64,000 nt of DNA from Saccharomycopsis fibuligera x Saccharomycopsis cf. fibuligera (taxonomy: Eukaryota; Ascomycota; Saccharomycetes; Ascoideales; Saccharomycopsidaceae). The position numbers and the translations under genes are program-made. Shown here piece by piece: positions 52,216 to 61,601 of the stretch. Every line of letters begins with the position of its first letter. Position 1 is the first letter of the stretch. The stretch is from the NCBI GenBank assembly GCA_001936135.1, contig CP012817.1, forward strand, positions 2,480,001-2,544,000, read 5' to 3'. The notes beneath the pieces were generated by a model. The model saw nothing but the letters and a program-made list of their open reading frames with translations. It was not told the origin of the DNA and ran no database searches.

Positions 52216-53916
52216 TTTGTGTTAAAAGGATTTTCACTTAACTATTCCCAGTTCTCTGTACTTACACTATTCGTGTTTCATTTTTAGGTTGTATTTTTCT
52301 CTTGTTTGTATAATTTTTGTTCATATGCTTTTTCTTCTATTAATTTATTTTTACGTCAATTTTTGCTCTTTGAGTTTCATTCCTTCATAGTTCTTAGACG
52401 CCTTCATAGATATGTTTGCGATTCAATGTTCTGTTTCATTTTATTTCTGTTTTATTCAATTCATTTTCGAAAGCTCTTTTTTCTTCCAACTCCGTGAAAG
52501 AAAAATTTACTTTATTATAAATCCTACATCTTTATTTTACTATTTCAATTGTATCTTCTTGCCTCAAGATCTTGGTTAATTGAAAAGCTTTAATCGCCTT
52601 TGGCCACAGATTTTAATGTCCAATCAACGTCTTTATAAAAAAAATCAAAGACCGCTGGCGGTCTACCGGCAAGCTTAAATGAGTGTACTCTTTTTTAGAT
52701 TTTGCTTCGAAGAGCCATCAAGTAAAACAATGCCTGGAAACTAAGTTCGCAAATTTGGTAGGCCTTTATCCATTAGAAAGAACCCAAAAAGAAATCAAGG
52801 GTGCATTTTAATTTGAAATGGCTACATTTTCGATTCAAAATGATCGACATTGATAGCAATGAAATCATTTTCGGTCAGTGCCCTCATTACATACATTAGA
52901 TCTCAATAACTTACTTGAATACGCTTCATACATATCAGCATACTAGCTGGATAATTAGTCAAGTAGAAAAGAAAGAAACCTTTTTTTTCTGTTCTGTTGT
53001 CTTCTGCGAGTTTAAACATGAAATGCGACATATGCAATAATTGAAGATACTATCTCATGCATAAGCATGCTTATTTTTGCTGGTGCATCTCACCACATGC
53101 ATGCGTTAAGTAACAAAAACAGAAAAGAAGCATCAAAAAAAAGTTTTATTATCTACGTTTTTTTTATCTTTAGCATCTCCGCTTTCTTTCCCTTTATTGC
53201 AATTTAAAGCGCATAGCTATATATGTAATAATAGAAGTGCAATGCAGTGTTTGTTCTCGACTTTGCTGCCGCGCCTTGCGTTATAACGTATGATGAAGCA
53301 GAAAATATGTGGTTCTGTGGTCTTTTTTTCCTCTGTTTTTGGAGTGCCAACTATATGGCCCAACTTAGACATGTTCTAATTATGATCTGTAGCGTTGCCG
53401 CTTGGCAGCTGCTATCATTTGTACATGAATTCTTGTCCTTGTCAAATGTAGTTCTATTTTGAAGAACGGTGGTAGCATTGACCCACTCGAACTTTTACTA
53501 TGAACTTACTGAACAGTTTCTTGAAATCAGCCTTTGCGGTAAATACAAAATGAACTAAAAGATTGGACCCAATTTTGTAACTGATTTAAGCATCTTATGA
53601 CGCTTCGCTTTGTGAGGTAAAAAAATATAGGATTTCATACACTTTTCGTGTTGTTTTTTCTGATCTCATTTTCACACGTCATAGGCTTAAAAGCTGGAAC
53701 CTTTTTTGAACTCTCAAGACCTCAATATTTTGTTTGACGATACAGCTTCCTTACTTATATTCCTTTTGCGAAACTTTAACATAGAGCAAAATGGCTAAAT
53801 GACGTTGATCACTTTGTTGAAAGTTTCAAAGAACTATAATTCTTTATTGACTGTCTAAGAATAATAGTACATACTCATAGTATCATTTTTAAAAAAACTA
53901 TAAACTTTATTTTTCA
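52216..53916. other. Convergent spacer, AT-rich
   Basis: 1.7 kb between the second reductase and the low-complexity gene. No long homopolymer, no domain-bearing frame and no RNA gene seen. Confidence 0.5.
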
Positions 53917-56900
53917 TTAGTCACTATCGTCATTATCTGGATTAGCAATAAATAATCCACCAGCTGGACGAGTATAACCACTTCCTGAACTCTTCATGCT
54001 TTCAAATCTGCTGACTGCAGGACTAGTTGGCGTACCGTCAACATTCAACGATGAATTGTCACTAGCTTCATGAGCCTCGTTAGCAGCTTCTCTGTTAGTA
54101 TTGAAACTGTTCTCATTTGTATTGTTACTGCTATAAGCAGCCTGTTTAATATCTTCCGCAAACTCTGCAAACAAGTCGTCATCGTTATCATCATTCTCGT
54201 CCATATCGCCAGCATTACTACCAAAACCATCTATAATGCTTTTCTTTGTCTTTAAGCCGACTGAGGATGCTCCGTCAGTGCTGATCCGATGATTTGTAGC
54301 CATGCCACCATTCAGTTTTTGAGAAATTATTACACCTTCACCAACATTCATATCATCATCTTCGTCACCAGTAGCTAAAAGTCTAGGTTGTAATGATACA
54401 TGTTTAATGTCTCTGCCGTAGCCGAACCTACTGGTACGTTTACTATTTACTGAAGAAACCCCATTAGAACGACGCTGGATCAGTTTTTTATCCACCGGTT
54501 TGATTCCAATAGGCAAGATCCATTTAGGGGCCCCTGTGGTAGTGCTAAAGCTATTGGCACACATTGTTCTTGCTCTGATTATCTCTACATAAGAGCATTT
54601 TTCTCCCAAGCCGGGATATTTTTGATTTTTTAAAGCATCTGTCTCCAAGGCACCAGCTCGAACTGCACCCAGCGTAGCATCATTCAGCTTGATGTTTTTC
54701 TCCACTGGATCGTAAATGCTTTTTGGAAGATGGGGATTAGACATTCTCATTGGTAACTCATTATTTCTTGGCTTAGCGTTACCTCCTCTAATTTCTGGCG
54801 AGATAGCCCTATCTCTTCTATCATAAGCATAAACTGGTGAAGCGGGAGGCTGTTGCTGTTGTGGTTGTTGTGGTAGTGGCTGATGTTGGTGAGATAAGAA
54901 TTGTGGGTTTGGGATTGGCGAATATTGAGGTTGTTGTTGATATGCCAAAGGTGTCAAGCTTCTTGATTGTGGAGTGGTTAAATCATTAGTATATCCGTGC
55001 GTATTATTGTTAATATTAGTAAAAGGACCAATATATTGTTGTTGCTGCTGTTCCTTTTGTTGTTCTTGAAGCATTTGTTGCTGTTCTGTGTCAGTGTTTG
55101 CGTCATGACTTTCACTTTCTATCTCATCATCAGTGACATTATTAGCAACTACCATTTTTCGTGGCTTGACAGTATCAGGCAACCCATAAGGACTATAAAC
55201 TTGCGATCTTGCCACAAAATGTAGCTCATCATTGTCTTCGTCGTCGTCGTCATCATCATCATAAATATACTCCCCATCACCAAAATTGGTGCTCGTGGTA
55301 GAGTTAGTGACAGAATTCATTGTTGGAAAATGTCTCAACTGCATACCATTAGGACCATTAGGACCATTAAAACCATTATTATTTTGTTTAGCAGTAGCTT
55401 CAACAGATTCTTGAGGCCAGTCAATATCTTGTTGTTGACGATGTTCACTTCCTTCAACGACTGAAAAATCAAAATTATTACTACTGTTATTATTACTGTC
55501 ATTATTAACAGCAGGAACATAACCATAACCTGCAAATGGTTGATCATATTGGGCTTGGATTCTTTTATATTCATTCTCACCATCTTCAACACCAGCTGAG
55601 TGGCGGAATTCCTCTTCATCTGAATTAACTTTAAAAATTTCTTGCCCACTGGATTGTTCATGCATAGTAGAGCTATTTTTAGCATCACTGTTTAAGGACT
55701 CTTCTCCTTTAAAAGTGTCAGTGTTGGAATACTGTCCAATAGAAGTGCCTCTAGACCTTGAAATTGGACTAGGTGGTGAAAGCGTCTGATTATGAGGAGC
55801 AAAATTGAATTCGTTAGATGGCAGCTCGAGAGGATTGTGTTGCCTTTGTGTTAATCGTGGTTGTGTATGTGTTTGGTGTGGTTGTGATTCCTGTTGTTCC
55901 TGTTGCTCCTGTTGCTCCTGTTGTTCCTGTTGTTCCTGTTGTTCCTGTTGTTCCTGTTGTTCCTGTTGTTCCTGTTGTTCCTGTTGTTCTTGTTGTTCTT
56001 GTTGTTCTTGTTGTTGCTGCTGGGTATCCTTTGATTCGGTTAATACTGGTATCAGATTATTGGGAAGATCAAAAGCTCCTGGCATAGATGATACTGCTAA
56101 AGAGTCACCATAAGTCCTTTCTGCATGTTGAATACTTGGGCCCGATTGGTACTCTTGAGCATCGGCAAAGTCATCATCCACTGTGATACTACTTTGCAGA
56201 AATTTCGCCGATCCTTGGGATAAATTTACCCCTGGTGGCTTAATGAAAGGGTCATAATCATGAACTGCACCATCATCTTCTTCATTGGCAGAATCATACT
56301 CCCCATTTTCTCTAAACAAAAAACTTTTTCTTTTGAGCTCTTCATGTTCCTTTTCGTGTCTGTTTTGTGGTGATAAAAGCAACATTTGCTTATCAATTAA
56401 CTGATGCTGTTCAATCAAGTGCTTGTGATGATCAGAAAGAATCTCATCCAAATTTTCTGAAGATCTTCTGGCTTTTTGCAAGTATGAATGATGCGACAGA
56501 ATTGGCTTTAAGGAATTATCGCTGTTATTTTTAAAATCATTAGAGACACTTTCGCCTGTGTTATCCACTAACGTACTATCATGATTCATTCCTAATAATT
56601 TTTCATCCGGTGCAACAGTTTCTTCATTGGTGTCCTCAGGCAAACGAAGAATCAGACTGCTTTGCTGTACAGAATTACCATCAGTAGTCTGAGTATAAAC
56701 ACTGTCGTTATTGCTGTTATACATTTCATTATTGCTTTTAGCAATAGCTGGAAATAATGGATGAATTTCAGAAACCGAACTCAAGTTATTATTTTCATAA
56801 ACCGAACTTGCAGGTGCGGTTCTACTGTAAGTAGAATCATTTCTTTGAAGATCGGTGTCAATGTTTGCTAGCTTTCTAGCATTATTACTCAAAATCAAAT

Positions 56901-58101
56901 CGTTAACTTGGTCTTGCAATTCTTCAATCTCAGATTTTGTTCTTATGTGGCCCGGTCCCTGTACCTGTCCTTGGTTTTGGGTGGGCACGAGAGAAGTTGG
57001 CACGTCATTGCTAAGTTTCTCAAAACTGAAACCTTGACTACTATTATTGTTCTCCAAGGTAGAATTTCCCCCACTGGAGCTGTAAAATTCTTGAATTTTG
57101 TTTCTATCATCAGTACTTGGTGGTGGTTTACGACGCAAAGGCCTCTTTTGTGCTGGTGCTGCTGGTGCTGTCTGGCTACTGTTGCTGCCACCGCTAAAAA
57201 CTCTGCTACTGTTGCTTCCACCACTGCTCATGCTCACATCATTCACGACAAAGCTTGATTGACTTGCAATCGCACTGGCACCAGACAAGTTTCTTTGCAA
57301 TTCTTCATTATTGGTATTGGTACTATTATTGGTCATGATCCCATTGGGAGGCGTAAGCGGCGTTAGATGTTCTTTACTCTCTTGAATGGGTGTACTTTGC
57401 TGTAGTCTTTGTAGCTGAGATAGTTGATGATGATGATGATGCGATGTTGCATTAACTGGCTGAGGCGACTGAAGCTGATGATTGCCATTATCACTACAAT
57501 TAGTATTATTGATATCAATATTACTATTGTTATTACTATTTCCTTGGAGTGAGCCACTTTGCTCTTCTGAATCCTCGTTTGAAAATTCTGGGAGATCAGG
57601 AATATTGTTGAAGGATACGCTAGAGCCTTTACCATGAGGTAAATCGGAAGCAGATACTGAGCTGCTGTGACGTTGATGATACAATGGTTTCAATGTTGCT
57701 TTGCTGTTGCTATTGCTATTGCTATTGCTGTTGCTGTTGCCGTTGCTGTCATTGTTGTTAGTTTGGCTAAGTGAAGATTTACTTTCCGTATTACCGGCAG
57801 CAGAGCTGGACTTGTGATTATTCTTACTGTTTTTACTGGCACTTGAAAGACGAGAAGAAATTGACGATTTTCGACTAAGACGATTAAGACTTGAGTTTCC
57901 TGAAGAAATGGATGTTGTAGTTGGCGCTGAGCCTTGAGGAATCGGGCTTAGATGACTTTTTTCAGAGTTACTCTTGTTATTATTGGACAGACCATTGGTA
58001 TCTGAAAATACTGAGCCGAATATTTTGAGGGAATTGCGCTTGAATATAGAAGAGCTGCGCTTATTTTTATTACCGCCGTGGCTGCTACTATTGCTACTCA
58101 T
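53917..58101 (-). CDS. Large low-complexity protein, unrecognised
   Basis: 1394 residues, one open frame, start ATG at 58099-58101. I do not recognise it. The N terminus is basic and Ser-rich (KNKRSSSIFKRNSLKIFGSV), typical of phospho-regulated cortical or polarity proteins. Most of the rest is Ser/Asn/Gln-rich and probably disordered. A tract of about 16 QEQ-type units lies at about residues 690-735, and an acidic D/E run near 950. The only segment that looks folded is about 1125-1240, with KSIYDPVEKNIKLNDATLGA, KYPGLGEKCSYVEIIRARTM and GAPKWILPIGIKPVDKKL. No transmembrane helix, signal peptide or catalytic motif is seen. That a frame of this length persists through repeat-rich DNA supports it being a real gene. 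Confidence 0.85.
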   Translation of the reverse strand: MSSNSSSHGGNKNKRSSSIFKRNSLKIFGSVFSDTNGLSNNNKSNSEKSHLSPIPQGSAPTTTSISSGNSSLNRLSRKSSISSRLSSASKNSKNNHKSSSAAGNTESKSSLSQTNNNDSNGNSNSNSNSNSNSKATLKPLYHQRHSSSVSASDLPHGKGSSVSFNNIPDLPEFSNEDSEEQSGSLQGNSNNNSNIDINNTNCSDNGNHQLQSPQPVNATSHHHHHQLSQLQRLQQSTPIQESKEHLTPLTPPNGIMTNNSTNTNNEELQRNLSGASAIASQSSFVVNDVSMSSGGSNSSRVFSGGSNSSQTAPAAPAQKRPLRRKPPPSTDDRNKIQEFYSSSGGNSTLENNNSSQGFSFEKLSNDVPTSLVPTQNQGQVQGPGHIRTKSEIEELQDQVNDLILSNNARKLANIDTDLQRNDSTYSRTAPASSVYENNNLSSVSEIHPLFPAIAKSNNEMYNSNNDSVYTQTTDGNSVQQSSLILRLPEDTNEETVAPDEKLLGMNHDSTLVDNTGESVSNDFKNNSDNSLKPILSHHSYLQKARRSSENLDEILSDHHKHLIEQHQLIDKQMLLLSPQNRHEKEHEELKRKSFLFRENGEYDSANEEDDGAVHDYDPFIKPPGVNLSQGSAKFLQSSITVDDDFADAQEYQSGPSIQHAERTYGDSLAVSSMPGAFDLPNNLIPVLTESKDTQQQQQEQQEQQEQQEQQEQQEQQEQQEQQEQQEQQEQQEQQEQQESQPHQTHTQPRLTQRQHNPLELPSNEFNFAPHNQTLSPPSPISRSRGTSIGQYSNTDTFKGEESLNSDAKNSSTMHEQSSGQEIFKVNSDEEEFRHSAGVEDGENEYKRIQAQYDQPFAGYGYVPAVNNDSNNNSSNNFDFSVVEGSEHRQQQDIDWPQESVEATAKQNNNGFNGPNGPNGMQLRHFPTMNSVTNSTTSTNFGDGEYIYDDDDDDDEDNDELHFVARSQVYSPYGLPDTVKPRKMVVANNVTDDEIESESHDANTDTEQQQMLQEQQKEQQQQQYIGPFTNINNNTHGYTNDLTTPQSRSLTPLAYQQQPQYSPIPNPQFLSHQHQPLPQQPQQQQPPASPVYAYDRRDRAISPEIRGGNAKPRNNELPMRMSNPHLPKSIYDPVEKNIKLNDATLGAVRAGALETDALKNQKYPGLGEKCSYVEIIRARTMCANSFSTTTGAPKWILPIGIKPVDKKLIQRRSNGVSSVNSKRTSRFGYGRDIKHVSLQPRLLATGDEDDDMNVGEGVIISQKLNGGMATNHRISTDGASSVGLKTKKSIIDGFGSNAGDMDENDDNDDDLFAEFAEDIKQAAYSSNNTNENSFNTNREAANEAHEASDNSSLNVDGTPTSPAVSRFESMKSSGSGYTRPAGGLFIANPDNDDSD
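55890..56025. repeat. 9-bp coding tandem repeat (poly QEQ)
   Basis: Tandem TGTTCCTGT-type units inside the low-complexity gene encode about 16 Gln-Glu-Gln units; length variation between strains is likely. Confidence 0.85.
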
Positions 58102-58958
58102 AACTGCCTAGTCTTTTAATTTTGCTTTTGTTTCTTATTTTTTATTCTCTATACCTGAGCCCTAGTCTCTACCCTTGAGTGCAAGTCAGTACAGCGGATG
58201 GAAAAGCTGGGGTTGGCAATCTTTCGAGGTATGTATTGGCTGATTATGCAGTAACTGTCACGATGGCTTATACATACTACTTGATGCTGGTTTGTTTCTA
58301 ATATTATTTCATACTTTTCTTCAAGTCAACGAGCGTCTGAAACCGAGTTCGGTTCAGCGTCCTGTCTCAGGCAAAGACCCTGTGGCTGGTAATGGCCAAA
58401 GTAGTTTTGGTAATTCCGGGCAACCCTTTGGGCACCATCATAGCTGCTGGTGAAAGGTTCGCTATTGATGGTGGCCCGTCCACAAAGGCCACCACCAATG
58501 CTGCTGGGTGTGTCTGTGCTGGAAGTTTAAACAATTGTTGTGAGCCAAAGTTTGGATTCAGGTGATTGTTACTACCGAAATATGTTCTATTTGTGCAAAA
58601 GTCCTTTGTATTACACAATAGGCGAGATTCCGAACCAGCATAATAGGTGGATTGTAAGGAAGTGAGAATATAGTTAATTTACTTGATTCACGCACCGCTA
58701 ATTCGACACATTTGCAAAAAGCGTGTTAAAAGTCCTATTGCAACGGTTTACTGTCGAAAGGGAAAAAAAGAGCAAAGTAGAAATTTTAAAAAGAGCTATA
58801 TTTTTGTGTGTGTAAGTTTAACTGAGTTTATATATTGATGTAACTTTACTTATATTTGTTTCTCTAAGTGAATAATAAAAAAAAAAAAAAAAAAAAAAAA
58901 AAGGAAAAAAATACAATTAAATTTTTTTTACTATGATTGCAGGTTAGCACTGATCAAT
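58102..58958. other. Spacer, low-complexity gene / AA9 gene
   Basis: 857 bp: promoter of the low-complexity gene and 3' flank of the LPMO gene. A relatively GC-rich 200-bp patch (58370-58570) is open in more than one frame with protein-like composition, but matches nothing I know. A 26-nt A tract lies near the LPMO stop. Confidence 0.45.
58877..58902. repeat. 26-nt poly(A) tract
   Basis: Uninterrupted A run ~55-80 nt beyond the LPMO stop. It is T on that gene's sense strand. Confidence 0.95.
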
Positions 58959-60164
58959 TTAATTATTTGAACAGTTGAAGTTAGCGCAAGCTGAAGAGTC
59001 AGCTTGGCCGTTGCCCTTTGGTTGATGTTCGTCCAAACATTTGTTATAGGCCTCCATACAAGAGTTGTAGTCGGTATACTGAGAACCTTCAGAGCTATTG
59101 GTGGAAGAAGCGACAGCAGAAGGAGCAGAGGCTTCAGAAGTGGTATCAGCAGTATTGGATGCTTGTTGCGTGTTGGCGGATAGATTAGTTTGAGCAGCGC
59201 TAGAGTTTGGACTCAACGTGGTTGTTGATCCAGCACTGGCAGCGGAGGAAGCGGCGGTTCCATAAGCTGCAGAGGATCCTGTAGCGATAGCAGCAGATGT
59301 GGAAGAATCTGCAACAGCAGATGTGGAAGAATCTGCAACAGCAGATGTGGAAGCATTTGAAGCAGCAGGTGTGGAAGAATTTGAAGCAGCAGGTGTGGAA
59401 GAATTTGAAGCAGAAGAGCCATCATCGGCGCCGCTCCAGACAGGCGGGCCAGGGATAGTGTACTTGGACAAACCATTGTAAATGTTGACTAAAATACCAG
59501 GATCATTGGCCTTGTAAGCCCCAGGGAAGGAAACGGTGCTGTCCGGAGTAGCAGAGCCTGAGCCACTGACCTTCAAGTTAGCACACATTGGATAAAATTG
59601 AGCACCGCCAGTGGTACCAGCACCATGGAGGGCCAAGATTTCATGTCTAAGCAAGTAATTACCAGACTTTAGCTTGGACGGGATTGTGACGCTCCATGAG
59701 TTATTGTTTTTGATCAAAGTGTCACTAGCCCAAGTCTTACTAGAAGCATCGTAACCAGCATGATTAATCTTGAACCATTTCAAACTGGATGGGGTAGCAG
59801 AAGAACATTCACCATCACAGTTGGCCAAGTAAGTCATGACTGGACCTTTGTGGGACTCTGGCCAAGCGGTCCAGTCCAAGAGAACTTTGTCTCCAGCATT
59901 GACTGGAGCAGTTAAAGCAGCAGCTTTAGCATTCTTGTTACAGACAATATCTTTGGAAGACACATCTTCAACTGGACCATTACCATTGTCATAGAATGAC
60001 CAAACGATTCTTTTAACACCACCTTGAACATATGGGTCTTGGAATGGGAGTGAGCCTGTGTACCATTTGTCGCCGACTTTCAAGTCAGAAACAATACCAT
60101 GAGCAGAAGCTTGTTGAGCAGAGAGCAAAGTGCTAGCAACTAAAAGTAAAGCTTTGAATTGCAT
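58959..60164 (-). CDS. Secreted AA9 lytic polysaccharide monooxygenase
   Basis: 401 residues from the ATG at 60162-60164. A 21-residue signal peptide (MQFKALLLVASTLLSAQQASA) leaves His22 as the mature N terminus, as the copper histidine brace requires. The second brace histidine is H105 in SHKGPVMTYL and the axial tyrosine is Y191 in GGAQFYPMC. Conserved second-sphere H180 (EILALHGAG) and Q189 are present, and C75/C194 fit the usual AA9 disulfide. DSTVSFPGAYKANDPGILVN is the family closing motif. AA9 enzymes oxidatively cleave cellulose and some hemicelluloses, using copper, an electron donor and H2O2 or O2. A Ser/Thr/Ala-rich linker with tandem SNSSTPAA and DSSTSAVA units (about 250-300) leads to a short C-terminal Cys motif (NSCMEAYNKC). 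No CBM1 or GPI signal is seen. Sequence intact; substrate not predictable. Confidence 0.95.
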   Translation of the reverse strand: MQFKALLLVASTLLSAQQASAHGIVSDLKVGDKWYTGSLPFQDPYVQGGVKRIVWSFYDNGNGPVEDVSSKDIVCNKNAKAAALTAPVNAGDKVLLDWTAWPESHKGPVMTYLANCDGECSSATPSSLKWFKINHAGYDASSKTWASDTLIKNNNSWSVTIPSKLKSGNYLLRHEILALHGAGTTGGAQFYPMCANLKVSGSGSATPDSTVSFPGAYKANDPGILVNIYNGLSKYTIPGPPVWSGADDGSSASNSSTPAASNSSTPAASNASTSAVADSSTSAVADSSTSAAIATGSSAAYGTAASSAASAGSTTTLSPNSSAAQTNLSANTQQASNTADTTSEASAPSAVASSTNSSEGSQYTDYNSCMEAYNKCLDEHQPKGNGQADSSACANFNCSNN

Positions 60165-61560
60165 TGTCAATTTGAGTTCAGTTTTTATAATTTTTAAGGA
60201 GCGTAGGGGTTTCAGAAAGTCAAATGAGTGGATAGCTATAGAAGTGTAGTAGTTTTTTTTGTTGTTGTTGTTGTTGTTGTTATTATTATTTACTGAGAAA
60301 GAAGAATTATTTAGTTGAAAAAGTTGGTGATACAGGGCCCTATTTGTACTCTTTTCTCTTCTGTCAAATTAATAGCGGCTAGCTTTTGAATGAATATAGA
60401 AAGCGCGAGACTTTCTCTGACACACACGGTTTCCTATTAAAGGCTAAACATTTCAATTGAAGTTTCTTCTTTTGACTCTCAGCCAAGCCAATTCCATCTT
60501 CAAAACACTACCAGTACTATGGGAAGCATCTCATGTTCTCACATTCAGTAGCCCATAAGTGCTATAGCTGTTTTATTGTCTAATGTTTGGCGAGTTTATG
60601 TAAGTCATACCAGGCCATTTTTGCATGCATACTCTTTTCATACCAAGACACGAATCATTCGCAACAGCCATTTAAGACATTGGCTATCAAAAAAAGCAAA
60701 TGACAGCAAAAGATAAAGCAAAAAAAGATGAGCTAAGCCACACCGCTTGGGCTTTTGTGCTATTGACATGATATGTTGCACTCGTTTTCTCCCATGAGCA
60801 GTGGACTACTCTGAAGCTTTTGTAACTTTTTGCTACTTCTGAAGATACGCAAAAAGCTTGTATCACAGTGAGTAAAAAATAGTAGCAATAAGTTTCATGC
60901 CGCTACATGTGAATTCCAGAAAGATACAAGATACACAACCCAGAAAAAAGTATCAAAAAAGCCAAATTAAGTTAAGCAAAGACGAGTGCCTATTGTGTTT
61001 CCACTAGTTTCGAGATACATGGAAATGTGCTTTGAAAATGTCTTGTCACGGTCCAAACCAACGGAAACAAATGCATTCCTTGGACAGGCAGGCAGACGGG
61101 CACCCGTGGGCACTTTTTTACTGCACAGCAGCAGACCCCCTGCAGAACGGATCTGGATCTGGATCTGGATCCACATCTAGATGCACCTGCATTTTGGAGA
61201 CCTCAGTGACATTTTACTTTTTCTAAGATCATAATTTCTATACTGTTGTGTTATGGTAGTCTGAGTTTACATTTCTAACTTATAATAGCTGCAGCTACTC
61301 GAACAAAGAGGATTAGTTGTCGCTAACCAGCAAGTTAAATGACAACTTTGTTCTTTCTCCGTATCTTTTTTCATTTTTTTTCCATGTTTTGTTATCTTCA
61401 CACATTTAGTTAATAGCAGAAGTTTTATAGATTGAACAACTTTGTACCACGTAGACATAACGTTTGCTCTTATCCGGCTATTTTAATCTTTGTCTTAAAT
61501 GTCGGTTGCTGTAACTGCTAAAAAGTGTATACAAGTCTGATTCACAAAGCGAAACAACAA

Positions 61561-61601
<41 letters not shown>

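Noticed and set aside
60986-61226. 64-codon frames around the GGATCT repeat
   Set aside because: The frames exist because the hexamer repeat lacks stops; the product is a simple repeat (WIWIW or GSGSGS).
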